Positions 42,001-57,000 of a stretch of 64,000 bases of DNA are shown piece by piece. This DNA is from Alitta virens (lineage: Eukaryota; Annelida; Polychaeta; Phyllodocida; Nereididae). Each line of letters opens with the position of its first letter. Within the stretch, counting starts at the first letter, position 1. Under the pieces are notes generated by a model. The model saw only the letters and a program-made list of their open reading frames with translations. It made no database searches and had not been told where the DNA came from. Where the stretch lies: positions 24,966,813-25,030,812 of the forward strand of contig OW028585.1 in assembly GCA_932294295.1 (NCBI GenBank). Direction: 5' to 3'. Made by a program: the position numbers and the translations under genes.

Positions 42001-45000
42001 CATCCATCGAGAGGCATCCGTGAGGCATCCGTGAGGCATCCGTGAGGCATCCGTGAGGCACTCGTAGATCGCCCGTGCTAGTGGTTCAATGATGGGCAAG
42101 GATGGTCACGGATGGCCACGGACATACGTAGAATGTATGTAGAATGCTCGCCAAGTGACTAATGTAAACAATTTGCTCATAGAACATCCGCCAAATGTTT
42201 TAAATGTGCTTAACAAATTTTGTCCTCTCCACGGATGTTCATGGATAATCTAGCGCTACCAGGAACGTCCTACGGATTAGTGCGATTATATGTAAAACGT
42301 TTAGTGAGTGAATTACGTATGAGCAAGTATGACCAAGAACAAAAACATTTTTCATACGTGCTCACTCGCCATGCCCATCCATGACAGTGTGAACGCCGCT
42401 TAGGCCATAACTAAATTGAGTTGACACATGACGTACCAACCCTGCATACTGAAATTAAATTAATATAATAATTTAAAACTAAATACATTTTATGTAATTT
42501 GAGTAATTCAAATTTTTAACATCCGGTTTTTAATCCATCTACTTTATCTTTATATTGTAAAGCGAGCTAGAATGTTTTTAAAATACTTGTAGCGCTTAAC
42601 AAATGTTATAATAATTATTATTATTAACCTGTACGTGGTTAGTTAGGAGCCTTCACTTTTCACAAAATACCAGAATAAGTCCTTTTTCGAGAAGATTTCT
42701 TGTTTTCAGAGTTACCTCATTCAAAGCCTAATGAAGTTGTGCCCCACTTTACTGAGGAGCCAACTTCCTCAGCTACCTGGGGAACAGCTATGTACATCTA
42801 TATGTTAACAAGAATATTCTTTTTCAAAAAAAGAATAGATACCTGGTGTTGTGTGTACAATGCCAGCAGCACTAGGTCTACAATGCAAACACTTTAATAC
42901 AGTATGATGGCTACTGCCTCATTGAGACCAGTGTTTGTGCCTTGTATAGTCCATTCCTTACTCAGAAATGTATTTATCTATCAGACTAGCACTGCAATAT
43001 CCTTGGGTTGCCCATCAGACCATGAAATGCATTGTTATATGCCTCCCAAGTACACTATATAATATAATTACTTATTTGTTCTATATATATAAATTCTACA
43101 CATTTCCTTGAACAATTCAGTCTTTATTTGACGAAAATCGGACAAATATTAGGGGAGCAGCAGCCTTTTAAAGTATAAATAATATATCCCCCTCCCTACC
43201 TACGCTGCTGCTGCGTTGACCCATATGATTTCAGCCCTCAGACTGTTCGTAAATATACCTGGTCTGTCATAGAACTTAATATGATAGTTCTATGCTTGTC
43301 AAAGGCCTAGGCCCAGGTAAAAAAATCTATATGCATAAGAAAAACCAAACACTACAGAAACTGGAGCACAAAAGAGTATTTCCTTACTGTCCCTAAAACT
43401 CAGGTAGACTGCAGCAATCTTAGAAACTGCGTCTGCAGTAAGGCCATGCCATGGCAGTCTTTCCAGATATAATTCAAATATGTCTAAATATAGTGAACGG
43501 TCTATAAGGTTAATAAAAATGTCGTAAAGGCCAGCTGCTTTCATCGACTTTCCACTCAAAAGAAAAATAAAGTGTTTTTATCCAGCACTAAAACCAATGA
43601 TTGATTATCAGACTCCCTTCACAAACTAATACTGTGCTATAACTTACTGTAACGACATATTCCTGGCTGTAGCTATAACTACACCAAAATGTAAAAAGAC
43701 AAAAAACATTACAGTTAAAAATGAACTGTTGCAACACATATCCTGAAACACAGATATAACCTACACCGTTTTACCGTGTCACTAACGTTAACTATATGAT
43801 CCTTGTTGTAACTTGGCAGCCCACTATGAATTTTGGTTGGTTCCGTTTGTGGCGTTTTTTGTTGTTGATGATGGTCGACGATCGTTCTTGTCTATATACT
43901 TGTCAAATAAAAAAAGATAATTTTCGGAAATAGTGTAAACCGTGACCCATCGCGACCTAAAATCCAGGTAAACTAATCATAGTGCAGCCGTTTCACCAAA
44001 TTTTCTGACAATCTTTCTCACATTTTTGGTCAGTAGGCATATTACAAAGAATTACCAACTTCACCATAAAATATGCTTAAATGGCTCAATTTCCTATCAG
44101 TGAATTAGGTTTTAACAGATTTTACTGACCGTGGTGGCTCGGGAACCATCATTGCCATGGTGTGTGCAGTGTGTTTAGCTGGCTTTGTGCAACATCTGAC
44201 TGCCTGATACAGGCTTCTGCCTTCAGTCACTTCAGCTGGCTGTCACTCAATAAAATCAGACATTGTCAATTTAACTGCTTCGCATCATTATGGACGATAG
44301 CTGTCACAGGTGATCAATTTGTCAAGTCATAGTCGTAACATATTTATATACAAGTATATCTACATACATTTTTGAATGAAATTTGAGCTAAATTGGTCAC
44401 AAGCTGGTCACATGACGTCACTTGAGAGTAAATATCATACATTACTGACAATATAACGTTGGCTATTAATGAAACAGATAATTTGTCTGATATTTTGACG
44501 ATATTTCTTAGACATTTTGAAATTTGAAATGACTTGAGAAAGACATTTTGATTGTGGCTAGAATGACTGACTACCACAGCCACAATGAGACTGAAGACTA
44601 ACAAGGTAGTCCACTACAAAATGATTCAGGATAAACTAGATGTAGTTATGGTTGAAGTGCGTAACCCTGCAGAAATCATATGAGATTATTATCTAAATAC
44701 TACCGATTTTTCTTTCATGCTACATGGCCAAATGTGCCACGTGCGTTATCCATGAGAAGGATAAACGCATGGAAAACGCATGGTTTTTAGCTAATTATAA
44801 TGAGGCTAAAAACATGCATTTTCCATGCATTTATCCAAATGTATGGAAAACGCACGTGGCACATTTGGTCATGCATCTCAAAATAGTATCTAGGTTTATA
44901 TACATGGGTAAGTCAACCCTACACCTGTACCTACTTTGGACTAATTCAAGGACAGTAGACCTATGTCTTCACTGTAAAACAAATATCCTATTCTCATATT

Positions 45001-48000
45001 CACTATTTATGCTACTTGGTCTGAATGTTTACTCAGCTTATGTGACCAGCTGTCAGAGGCAGACGAGATGATGAGATGATAAGGCTTGGAGTCCACACCA
45101 TGTTGCACATTTTCCCCACGGGTAACGCTCAGCTAATATCAGCTATATAAACCAGTAGACTGAAGTTGTGATTGGTTGTAAGTAGGCGACTGATAACAAT
45201 ATCACCACGGAATAAAATGGGAGTGGAAGATTGGTATTTTACAGACAGAACTGAAAACATGACGAATTGAAACACAGGACCCTTCCATTTAGAACTGCCT
45301 GCCGTATTCTATAAATTAGATTTTGCAAATCATGAAGCTAGAACGTGAAATCAGTAGCAAAGTGCCTTACCTGTTCAAGGTAACAACTTCGAAGACATGA
45401 TCCAAGTCTGGGTCACCATAGATAAGAAATGCCAGTGCAAGGGTCGCTGATAATTTTATTGAAACTCGCACCGTTGTCACTTGATAAAGCAACTGGGAAG
45501 TTCAATTTATACTTTAAAGGTATGATAGCATCTGTGCCCATTTAGACTGCTATATTACACGCTATTCTAGGAAATGGTATATGTATATAGTCATGACACA
45601 CCACAAATCACAGAGGCTAATTTACTATTGGGACACTTTCAATGGAGTCAGAATATAATTTATTCCCCAAAATGACAGATTATTATAACAACATATAGTG
45701 ATCAGGGCGGAGACATCCCACAGACATAATTGTTGCTATAGGGATGTCACCTTGATGAGGATAGGAGACACTGCAATGAAGGATCCACCCTGCAGACCAC
45801 ATCATCAGCTACAAGTCACCAGAATAATAAGGCAAATAACAAATAACGGTTTTATAATAATGAATTATGTGTAATATATGAATAAAAATAACTATACAGA
45901 TCCCAGTGATATAAACGTTTCAATAAGTGATGCTCATTCAAACTGTAATGCATTTTGACAGGAATATATAATTTAAGGTGGTATCAGATTCCATTAATAT
46001 TTACTTCAGTGGTTTGTCTATGGCTGTGTCACCATCAGTTTACAATTTATGTACAACAAAAACGTCGATTATATGACGCTCAGAGCAACAGGAAAATAGA
46101 CTAAGTGAGGTATACAAATATGTCTGCATAATATTCGGAGTGACTGTGTGTGCATCAGTAATATCCTGCTTAAAAATACATATTATGTTGTATTTTACAC
46201 TAACTATTCTGTTGCGTTTAAATCATGGTATAATTATACAATTATTAAAATGCTCTGAATCGTTTTGCAGGGTTCACAATAAAATTGGAAATTATTTCGA
46301 TCGAATTTGAAAGAAAATGCATCGAATTACCTGTCAAGCTGCATGACGATTTTGACATTTGTAAACAATGGAGAGACGCGTGTCATGAACACCACATTTT
46401 CAGTGAATGTGTAACAACGCTTGGACTGGTTGGCCACCACAGTTCCATGAGAGTTAATGCGTTGCCCTGACAACAAATAACATTGGCACTTAAGCCGATG
46501 CCAATTACGTAAGAGGCTGATTACAGTGACTCGATAGAGTTTATCCTTTAATATATATATATTTATTTCATACACTGCATTCAGGTATAGACACATGTAT
46601 TACAAATTACTCAGGTAAATTCAAATGGTACCGAGAAAATATAAAAAGTGGCATTTATCAATGGAAAGGGGTACCTGAAAACTGACCTCAACAGGTCACT
46701 GGAGTGTGTCTGCCAGGTCAATGAACCTGCAATTAACCATCACTCAACAGAGGGCATCACTTAAACCATGGAGTCACTGCTTAAACATCGGTGGCGTAGT
46801 TAACACCTTGCCCTCCCCCCCTCCCTACTCCAGAGTTCTCCATTGGACAATGTAGGTGACCCAAGGAAAACAGCAGTCACACATCAAACATTTTCGCTCA
46901 TTTGGGTATTTATTGGTAAATTGGAATTAACCGACTACAAATGTCTGCTAAAGTAGACTTGACACTCTAGATAGTGAAGTGATTGACAGTCATTTTGACG
47001 ATAAAGTTCAAGTCCTGTCACTGTTGTGGTATATATATATATATCTTGATAAGATGCCAATCAGATTATATTTTGCATAAGGACCATCGCTGGATCATCG
47101 AGTCCGATAACGGCTTAATTGAATGCTGAGTATACATTTCCCCCTGATTCCGACACTGCCCCCCCCCCATGGGCCACCCACCATTCAAGAATGTCCAGCT
47201 ACGCCACTGTAAACAACACTAACTTACTATACCGTGATGTCTCCAAATAAGAATGACTTTGATTGATTGATTGATAGATTGATTGATTGGTTGATTGGTT
47301 GATTGATTGATTGGTTGATTGATTAATCAGGGTGACAATTGAGATACAAAAAACGGTTTCATAATTGACTCTGATGATAAATAAAATAATATAAAACAAT
47401 GTAGAATTGGCATAACGAGCAATACTATCTGTACAAAAGAAGACCGTCAGTAGATTGTAGCAAGTTTTCTGGGATGAGGAATAATTACACTCTATTGATG
47501 AATGATTGCTGAATAACACCTTTAGCACATAACCTCTCAGCAGTTAGCTTGGGTCCATTGAAAAACATCCACGCTATTGATTAACTTGTATATATGCCCT
47601 GGTAAAGTATTATCCTGCATTAATTGAGTCTGTGTTGTGAACTACGGAGGCCGCCATTTTCGAGATTCCCGGTGTTTTGGACTCGCCGGAAATACGTCAA
47701 TGTTGTACTTCATGTTTTAGTTAATGAGAGCCAATTATTCTAGAGGCTTGGCATTGCAACTGATGATAACAACATACTGCCAATGACAGGTGTTGATTGC
47801 ACTTGAGCAAAAACGTAACATAATAAAATGTCAAATATGGACACTAATTACATATATAAAGGCTTCAGATAATATAAGCAGGGTTTTTCCAATGCAGGGT
47901 GCAACTATACATATTCATATTTCTATGAATATTACAAAATGCTCATTGCAATCAACGAGCAATCATGCTGGGTTCCAATTAATTAACACCTTTTATGTTG

Positions 48001-51000
48001 TGCTATTCGTTCTTGTCATTAAATGTTCAATGAAGAGTGAAACGAATTGCAACCTTTGAAGGATCCATTCAGTACTTAGGGCATAAGTGACGTCACCAGG
48101 TTGCGTGCTGTGTGCAATTATGGCGGCCCCCAGCGTTGTGGCGGATGGCGCAAATTGTACTTTAAATTGTCTCAAAACCACACCAAACCAGACTTTAAGA
48201 CATTTCCTTTCACAGCAATATACTCTTTTACATGTAATTAAACTTTTAAAATCAACATACAAATGTCCTTTAGTACCCCTTTAAGATATAAATGCATATT
48301 GGAAAGTTACAATTCTGGGAAATTCTGGGCAATGGAGGCAGGTGGGTGGATTTGGGCTTCACGTCCTGTATTTCTGCACCTGATGGGCTAATTAGGACAG
48401 GCAGGGACCATGGCAATGAGATGAAGGATGAAATAGCCATCCAGCGCACTACCACTGAGCTAGGTCCCTGCCCGTGACTTCCATGGGCTGGCCCATAGAG
48501 CAAGGCTAGTATTTCCTTGTATGATTATAAATACATGTATAAGAACATTATACTTTAAAAATACATTCTAAACTTTTTTTAGAAATATAAGTCATGAAGT
48601 AATGTTTACATGCTTTGCCATGAATTTTCCAAAAGCATAACTTGCCTTGGAATAACGTTCCATCTTGTCACAAATATGTAGAAACATAGGCTGCGTGGCA
48701 GCAAACCCCCAGCGAAGGGCCACATAGTACACGAACACCATCAACATTGTTCAAGAAATCTTTGTAACAACTGTAGTTGAACAACTATATTCTATCTTTT
48801 GTCTGTTACTCTTAATCCATCCAAGACACAGTTGATAATGCTACAAGAATTCCAAATCAACAGGAAGCGCACATGGAAAATTCAGATGGTGTTTCTTACA
48901 GCTGGGCGAGATGAATTTGAGGAGCTTTGATCATTATATTAAGTATCTACTACCATGGTTACCATGACCTTCTTGTATATGACTTTAAACAGTAAACCTT
49001 ATATATAGACTTTATATACTTCTTTGAAATGTTTATCTCATATGTATATAGTTACCTATTGTATGGAAACTATGTCAATGCGGACATTTATCATTCGGTG
49101 CTAACCCATGTGATTTGATAAACTGACATTTTGAAATCTTGGACTATGAAGCCTATAACCCTCATGTAATTTAGCAAAATGTTAAAAATTTTGGATGGCG
49201 CAGTAAACCTGGTGCTAGGCAATATATAACAGCTTCTATCAGACTGTGATTTATTTTATATATTATTATTTTTATTTTTCAGTATTATGATATTCAGTAT
49301 TATGAGATGTGTTCACTGTGATGCTATAGTATAGAAAATGAGATATATAATATTTGGATCAGTAGTTCTGGAAGTCGTATTTAGTTAGTATATTCAATGT
49401 ATGTAATTTTTATGTCTGTATTAACAATGTGCATTCTATGTACCTTGTTTATGACAAATGGGTCAAAACTGACTCCGTATGGTCAAATAAAATTTATCTA
49501 TCCATCTATCTATCTATTTCAACTGTCTTTTATGAGGCATATTGAAACAATATCAATACCAATTCTACTTTAGGAGGTGATAATGTAAGATTGCATAATA
49601 TTCATGTCATCTTTAGTATCAATAATTATTGATATTTTCGATGTTTAACATGTCTGTCAGGTTAATCATTCAACAAAGGCATATCTAGCAAAGATTGATG
49701 ATGGATCTAGGAGTCTAAATAACAACCCTGTCAGTCTTGATAGCCACATATATGGTGTTACATCAGAGACAATGGAATGGCCTGGGTAATGCAAGATGCC
49801 AACACAGCAGGGGGTAAACTTTGCGTATTGAGTTGAGACTTTGTATATTGGTCAGGGAAATGGCAGTTTTTGGCTAATTTCCCTTCTTATTTAGGTCACA
49901 TGTAATGTATAATATATAACGGATGCAGCAATTGCTTGAAATATTAATATACAAATATTTGTACCATGGTACTAACTTTTATTAAAAATATGGCATGCTA
50001 GGTTAGGGAATGTAAAAAATAAAACAATTTTTAGCATTATATTAAGATTTTCCATCAGTATGAAAACAACATAAGTTGATGTAAGAATTAAGTTTTAACA
50101 GAAAAAGTACTAAAATAAGATACGTTATTTTCAAAATTTCATTCATAAGGATAAATAGTGTCTCTTATGAGACCGACCCCCTTAGGAGACCGTCAGCAGC
50201 CTGCAGTAGGGTAGGTCTCTTAAGAGGAGCAGTACTGTATTAAGAAGACAATGAAGTGAATGCAATACATTTTGGTCACTGTCATATTGAGTGACAATCC
50301 AGCTTTAATTTACAAACGTTCGGTCTCATGAAACAAGCCAACATTACATGGCCAAATGTGCCATGTGCCTTTTCCATGAGAAGGATAAACGCATGGAAAA
50401 CGCATGGTTTTTAGCTAATTATAATGAGGCAAAAACCATGCGTTTTCCATGCGTGTATCCAAACGCATGGAAAACGCACGTGGCACATTTGGCCATGTAC
50501 CTATCCTATAATGAAAGACCATCTTAACGCAGTTGACCAGGGAAATATGTATGGAAAAATACCGAAGCTTTTTTATTGCAGTAAAACATTTCATTGGACA
50601 AACCATTAGTCATTGAGGTTGGGGCATGTACTTTTATGACCCCACCAGTTTTGGACTTCATGAAAGAAAGTGTTACATAAAGCCTTGTGAAAGAGGTTAT
50701 GCCTCAAATTTGCATTGGATTATGATAATTAACACGATGTCCTTCGCATAAAAACCATTGAAAATTTACCATAGAATTGTTGTCACAATATGTTTGTTTA
50801 ATACTCAGCTGTATGTAAACATACGACCTCAACTGTATATATTATATGTATATAGGTGTGTTGGCCTTCAAACTGCATGTTTTTGTTGACTAAAAGTCGG
50901 TAGAATCATTGAAGCATGACGAGATATGCTTTTCAGTCAGTTGTACCCAGCTGTTTGGATCCACGACCTTTCGACTTATATCTTCGACAGATAGTGATCT

Positions 51001-54000
51001 TAAAACAACATCATATTCCAGATCAAAGCCGTTTTGGATCTCTACTTATCAATCCGGATGCTGATATACACGTGATGTACTCAGTGGACTACCATTGTTG
51101 TGAGGTGAGCATGAGCAGTCTTCCACAAAGGCAAGTCTATTTTCTATTTACAGGGTTTTCGCCAAAAGCACACCTAACAATGAATACTCTAAGTGAAATC
51201 GTATCTATGCGTTATTATAATAATATAGTTCTAGATAAAAAAATTGCATGGGTTTTTAACTGTAAATAAATTCAAACTTTAGTATCATCTATATAAATTG
51301 CATTATTTCTGTGAGGGGATGTTTCTCATTTTATTAGATTCAATTTCAATTTAATAAGTCAATGTATGAAACAGGCTACCCTATAAATTGTAAACATAAT
51401 ATTATTAATGTTGAAGGGCAAAGGTATACTATATCATGACATATATGTAAGCCTATAGTATTACATGCTTGTATACATATATAGTATATATTTTGAAGTG
51501 GTTCACTGCTCTTTGTTATCAATCTCGGTCAATGTCAATAAAGTACATTTTTGATATTTATGCAGGCAGGATGACGTTATGATTGGCCTTAAATAATATC
51601 ATATTTAATTAATATTGAATGAATCAATTATAACTGGACAAAGAAGTGGCTATTATACTCTACCTCATGTGTCTATGGAAAAGTGTGATAATAATTATGA
51701 TGTGTAGACAAATTACATTTTCAGTATTTAAATCATGGAATTAACATAAGGCGAAAAGGGGTGGAGTCAGAGTACGTCACGATGCAGCGTCATGCAAATG
51801 AGTGGAGAGGGGGCGGGGCCTGGAGGCTGGAGGATGATTTCCTCTGCAGCCTGCAGGTTCCTATGACAACGTTTGGTAGAAGTGACACGAGAACAGTTCA
51901 TGAGACATTCCTCAGGTCCTGGCATGGAGGAAACGCACATACTCTCCCTTCTGCACGCGTGACGTCACCTCGTCACGTGGTGTCGGACGTCAGATTTCGA
52001 CTGAAGCAGACGATGTCATTCGCCAGAGTCCACGCCATTTGGAATAGTTTGAAAGATTCTTTGAAAGAGCGTGTTGGTCCTGCTGCTAGTAATGACCAAA
52101 ATGAGAGTGACGCTAATCTCAATAATGGAAATATTGAAGAAATAATGGAAAACTTGGATCAGTTCAGCATCAATCGGACTTATCAGCCATCTTATGATGC
52201 GAGGCGGATTTTGCACAGACAGAATTATGTCGGAGGTCCATCTCCCTTCTTCGTGCCCCGAAAGGAATCAAATGTTTGGAACAATATATGTGACCTGTTC
52301 TGGAGGCCCGGCTTAAGTTTTTGTCCCTTCGAGTGGGGTACCTCGGGGCAGTTGACCCCTTGGAATGACCTCTGGGCGAAGGGTGCAGCCCTCAAAGGCC
52401 TGTTGATGGAGACCTACTGCCCAGAGGAGCTAGATGTTGCTGAGGAGGGCAGTTCCCTGCATGATGAAGATAAGGCAGAGCAGGAACTCTTGGAACTCAT
52501 CAAACTCATCCTGAGATGTGGTCCTGTCAAGGTCCTCAGACATCTCTTGCAGCTTCGGATTATTGGTGAGTATTCTTAGATAGGCTTTTAATACGCTAGG
52601 ACCTACTTAAAACGAACTACCTGGGTCTATTAATAGGTCTAGGGGCCTTAGCATCACCGATAATTGTCCATTTATCTGGGGTTTGACTTGTTGCTAACAT
52701 TTCTGCCCATTTTATGCTCCATGTCATTGGAATGACCGAAAAACGGGCGGGAATTTATTTTCAATATCCTACCAAAATATTTGGGTTGCATGTGAACTTT
52801 ATAATATTATAAACGGGTCCACTTGTGCTAAAAACCATACTTTGGCCAATCCATTTTCTGATTACGCGAGTTTTCATTGTTTTCAATTTATGATAGGGCC
52901 TATATACCCCAAACTCAGTTAATTTAACTTCATTTTAATGATCTAAAAAAGTTACTTTCGAAATTGGAAAGTCCAAAATGTTGCTGCAATGTTTGCATTT
53001 TATGATATGTTTTAAAAATCTCTATTATGTTTTTTTTTTTAAATTTAATTAGTTTTTATTGTTATTTTTTTACCTGTTCATTTTTATTTTTGCACATATG
53101 CAGTCGATCAATAGCTCTTTAAGCTAATTTTATTGTTGTCTTATGTCGACTTTAAGTAAAGATTATTCTATTCTATTCTATTCTACTCTACTCTACTCTA
53201 CTCTACTCTACTCTACTCTACTCTACTCTACTCTACTCTACTCTACTCTACTCTACTCTACTCTACTCTACTCTACTCTACTCTACTCTACTCTACTCTA
53301 TTATGTTATGTTCTATTCTATTAAATTCTATTCACAAAATGGAAGCGGAACATATTATATATAATGCCAAGTAAAGTGTAAAAACACATCAACTCTGCAA
53401 GGACAACTGTCGCATTTATTATGAATTTCGGATGCCAACTTCCTTGAATAAACATATTAAATAGTCTTTCTGTCAGAATTAGTTGTAAATATATGTCATG
53501 GACGATTAACAAAAGAACAGTGACATATAAACGAACTCCGAATGAAAGTGATATGATAACTTGAATTATATAACCTATAATCTGTTAATACAATAACCAA
53601 ATAATCTTTGGACTCTCGAAACATGACTCCCATGCAATTCATATTAATAACATGTATGCATGGCCTTATTTTGGATATGAAATTATTGCAATGTATTATA
53701 TATATATATCTTTATTCATGGCATTATATTAATCAAGTATTCATTGGAAAATATTAATAAGTATATACATTAGGCTTCTCATACGTTGAACTGTTTATAC
53801 CCGTTTTGATAATTTAAATGATGATCTTTTAGTAAAACATTGTATGGATGTAATTAAAAGACACCTCTTGTGCACAACAGACTCCCTTCTAAAGCAAGTC
53901 TGGCCCGGAAAAATCTGCTTAAATGTAATAAGATACGACTTAAGAAAATGTAATTTGAGATGCTTATTGGATGTGTTATATAGGTCTAACAGTGTAAATC

Positions 54001-57000
54001 TGTTTGACTTCAAGGTTGTGCTTGTTTTCAATTAATTTCCATGCCCTCCTACCTTCTCTGGAAATTAGATACCCTCTTACAATAAAATTTTTGGGAAATA
54101 AAATCTGTTGGCCAATAGATGACTACTACAGTGGTGAACCCACCGTCTGAGCCACTCCATAGTCTCAGGGAGGCAGTTTAACACATGAACTGTCAGCCTC
54201 TTAAGATAAGGCGTTTCAGAGGTGATGCTACAGAGTAGTTACTTTATATTGCAATTAAGGTAATGAGAGTTAGTCAAATAAATAAGTAATTGGCCTAGGC
54301 CTACTTTCGTTGTCAGAGGCGTGTATATGCAATGGCCACTTTCTGACTGAAAAACGTATCTACCTTCACCTAATTATTCCTTCACTGAATAAATGGAAAT
54401 GTCTAAACTGCAGATGTGGACATGACCCTTGGCGAGGCAGGAGGTCTGCTCCACGTGGCTTGTATTTCCCGCAACTGTGACGTCATCACTTTCCTCTGCA
54501 CTTCTGGGATTGACCCGCGGATTCGTGATTTCAAAGGTACTGAATTTCCGGCATATATACCAATAGCCCACTACAATACATGCACTTGAATTTATCAACA
54601 TTTTTTGTACAATTTCAGGCAGGACAGCAGGGCAAATGACGTTCTCAGCTGATGCCAGACGCCTCCTTCCGGCAGCCTACTTAACCAACGCAGCACCCCT
54701 GGCGCCCCCTACTGTTTGTGGCAGCAGTGACAGAAGAAGTATTTTTGACATGGCCAAAGATCCCCATCAATTGGATGAGTTGCTAATAAAACTACAGGTA
54801 AATGATGACATTCCATAGCCAGTTCAATGTCTCATGACATCTGTATTGGTCCTTAATGACACAATTTTCTTAAAGCTTATACAGTATATATCATAGACTT
54901 GGAAACTAAACTCCAGATGACGTCATGCATGTGATTCCAGGATTCCCATTTGCTAATGCAGTACCCAACTGATGGGAGACCTGGATTCACATGACCTCCT
55001 CTGGAGTTTGGTTTCCAATTGATATCTCATGTAGCAGGTCTGAAAGTTTTTGTTCAGTGTTACTATCAGTTTAATTTTAACAAAGTGAACTGAACTTGAG
55101 CTTAAAATACAGCGAAGACCTCATGTATATAAAGGACCATTTTTCCTGGTCGTCAATCGAAGCTTTGGCTTTGATTGCCACCAGAGGGCAGCACCAGCAC
55201 GATAATTGAAGAATTACCCTAGGAGTTTTTCTTCACGCGAGATTCTCGAATGGCGAGGCAAACGTCATGATGAGCGTCGTCGATTCACAACAATGAATTA
55301 ATCTAATGAAACAATGAAGCCTCAACAATTTTTTTTTTAAATCTCGTCGTATATTTAGATCTTAAGCTTTCATTTGGTGTATTCTGATCGAAAATAAAAT
55401 ATTAAGCGAGATATGAATAGAAGAAGGCAAAGAAGCAAGTTATGTGGTGTAATGGCGAACGTCATGAAGAGTGTCGCCCAATTTAAACTTTTAAAAGTAA
55501 TCTTACAATAACAGAGCAGTAGTCCATCGTTTAGTATAGCTCATACTGTTTCCATACGCGTTTTCGGATCGAAGATAGTTCTAACAATTATTAAGCGAGA
55601 TATTCGTCTGAGAAGGCTGGTAGGTTGGCGGCGGCAAAAACGTGTGGATCGAACAGTATACAGGAAACCAAATATAGCATGAGGTTGTCACATTCTTAGG
55701 TAAAATACAAAAAGTTGTTTAGGATCTCGAGCAGCAGCATAACTTTCGATATTTTCATGTATTTATACAGACAAATATCCTCCAGAGCATTGAGTGTTAA
55801 CCCCAAAAGTAAGCTTATAATGCGTGCTTTCCAAAAATGAGTATATTTTATCAATTTCCTTTGTATGAATGAAATTGAAGCATTGGCATTAGTACAACAA
55901 TTTAATTTTTCAAATTTACATTGTCTTTTCCCCACAACTCTCAGATGCCAGAAATGAATTCCCCATGTCCTACAACAAAGAAATCCATGAATTGTTTGTT
56001 GTTTTATCACTTCTTGAACTTAAAATAAACATTTAACTAATATTTTGTCTGGAAATTTGGTCCGCAATTCAAGATGACCGTCATTCTGTGGGTGGGCTTT
56101 TTCCAAATGTCTATATCCAAAATAACTCAGTATAACATATGGAGGTCTTAAACTGTGCCAAGTTTCATGCTTGTATGACAATATGCAGAGGCCTATATAT
56201 ATGGGGTCACATAGCATAAATTCTTTCTCAACTTGCAGGTGATATCTTTTGATGTCAACAGAGAGATGAATGATGAAGGGGACCTTCTCATACATGCTAT
56301 TTGCAAGCAAGGTGTAGTCAAACATTTCTCCATTTCTTTTTCAATTATTCCTAGATACCTTTTACACATCTTATCTCACTGATCATATCATTATTGCAGG
56401 AGTCAAACAGGGGGCAGCCCTAATGCTCCTTGTACAGATGTTTGGGGCTGATGTCAATGCTTTCTCCAGCCAGGGTTACACTCCTCTCATGCTGGCAGTC
56501 CTCCATGCTTCGGATGTAATGGCTCAGGTAATATAAAGAATGAATGGAAAGGAGTCCAATATAGCTTTTCTGAATCCTATAAAACTCTATGTTGAACGAC
56601 ATTCCATCCACATTTTGTGTTCTCCAATGAAATGTCAGAACAACCGATAGTTTCTACTAACAAGTTCCTCTGATTGGACAGTGACAGGGGGATAGATCTA
56701 TTCAACATATAACTTTCTCCTGTCCAGTATAACTTTTTTTCTTTTCAATATAACAAAATATTGGACCGTTACATAGTTTAAATGAAGAGATCTGATTGAA
56801 AAAATACATTTCATTGGAGAATATCTCATTTCTTAGAATAATTCATTTATGATTATACCTGATATTTACGTCATTTTGCAGCTTTTGATCTGTGTGCTTG
56901 GCGCGGACCCCGACTGCAGTGAACAGAAAACAGGGTACACAGCATGCCACCTGGCGGCCAATTACAACTACTTTGATATCCTTGGGTGAGGCATTTCAAA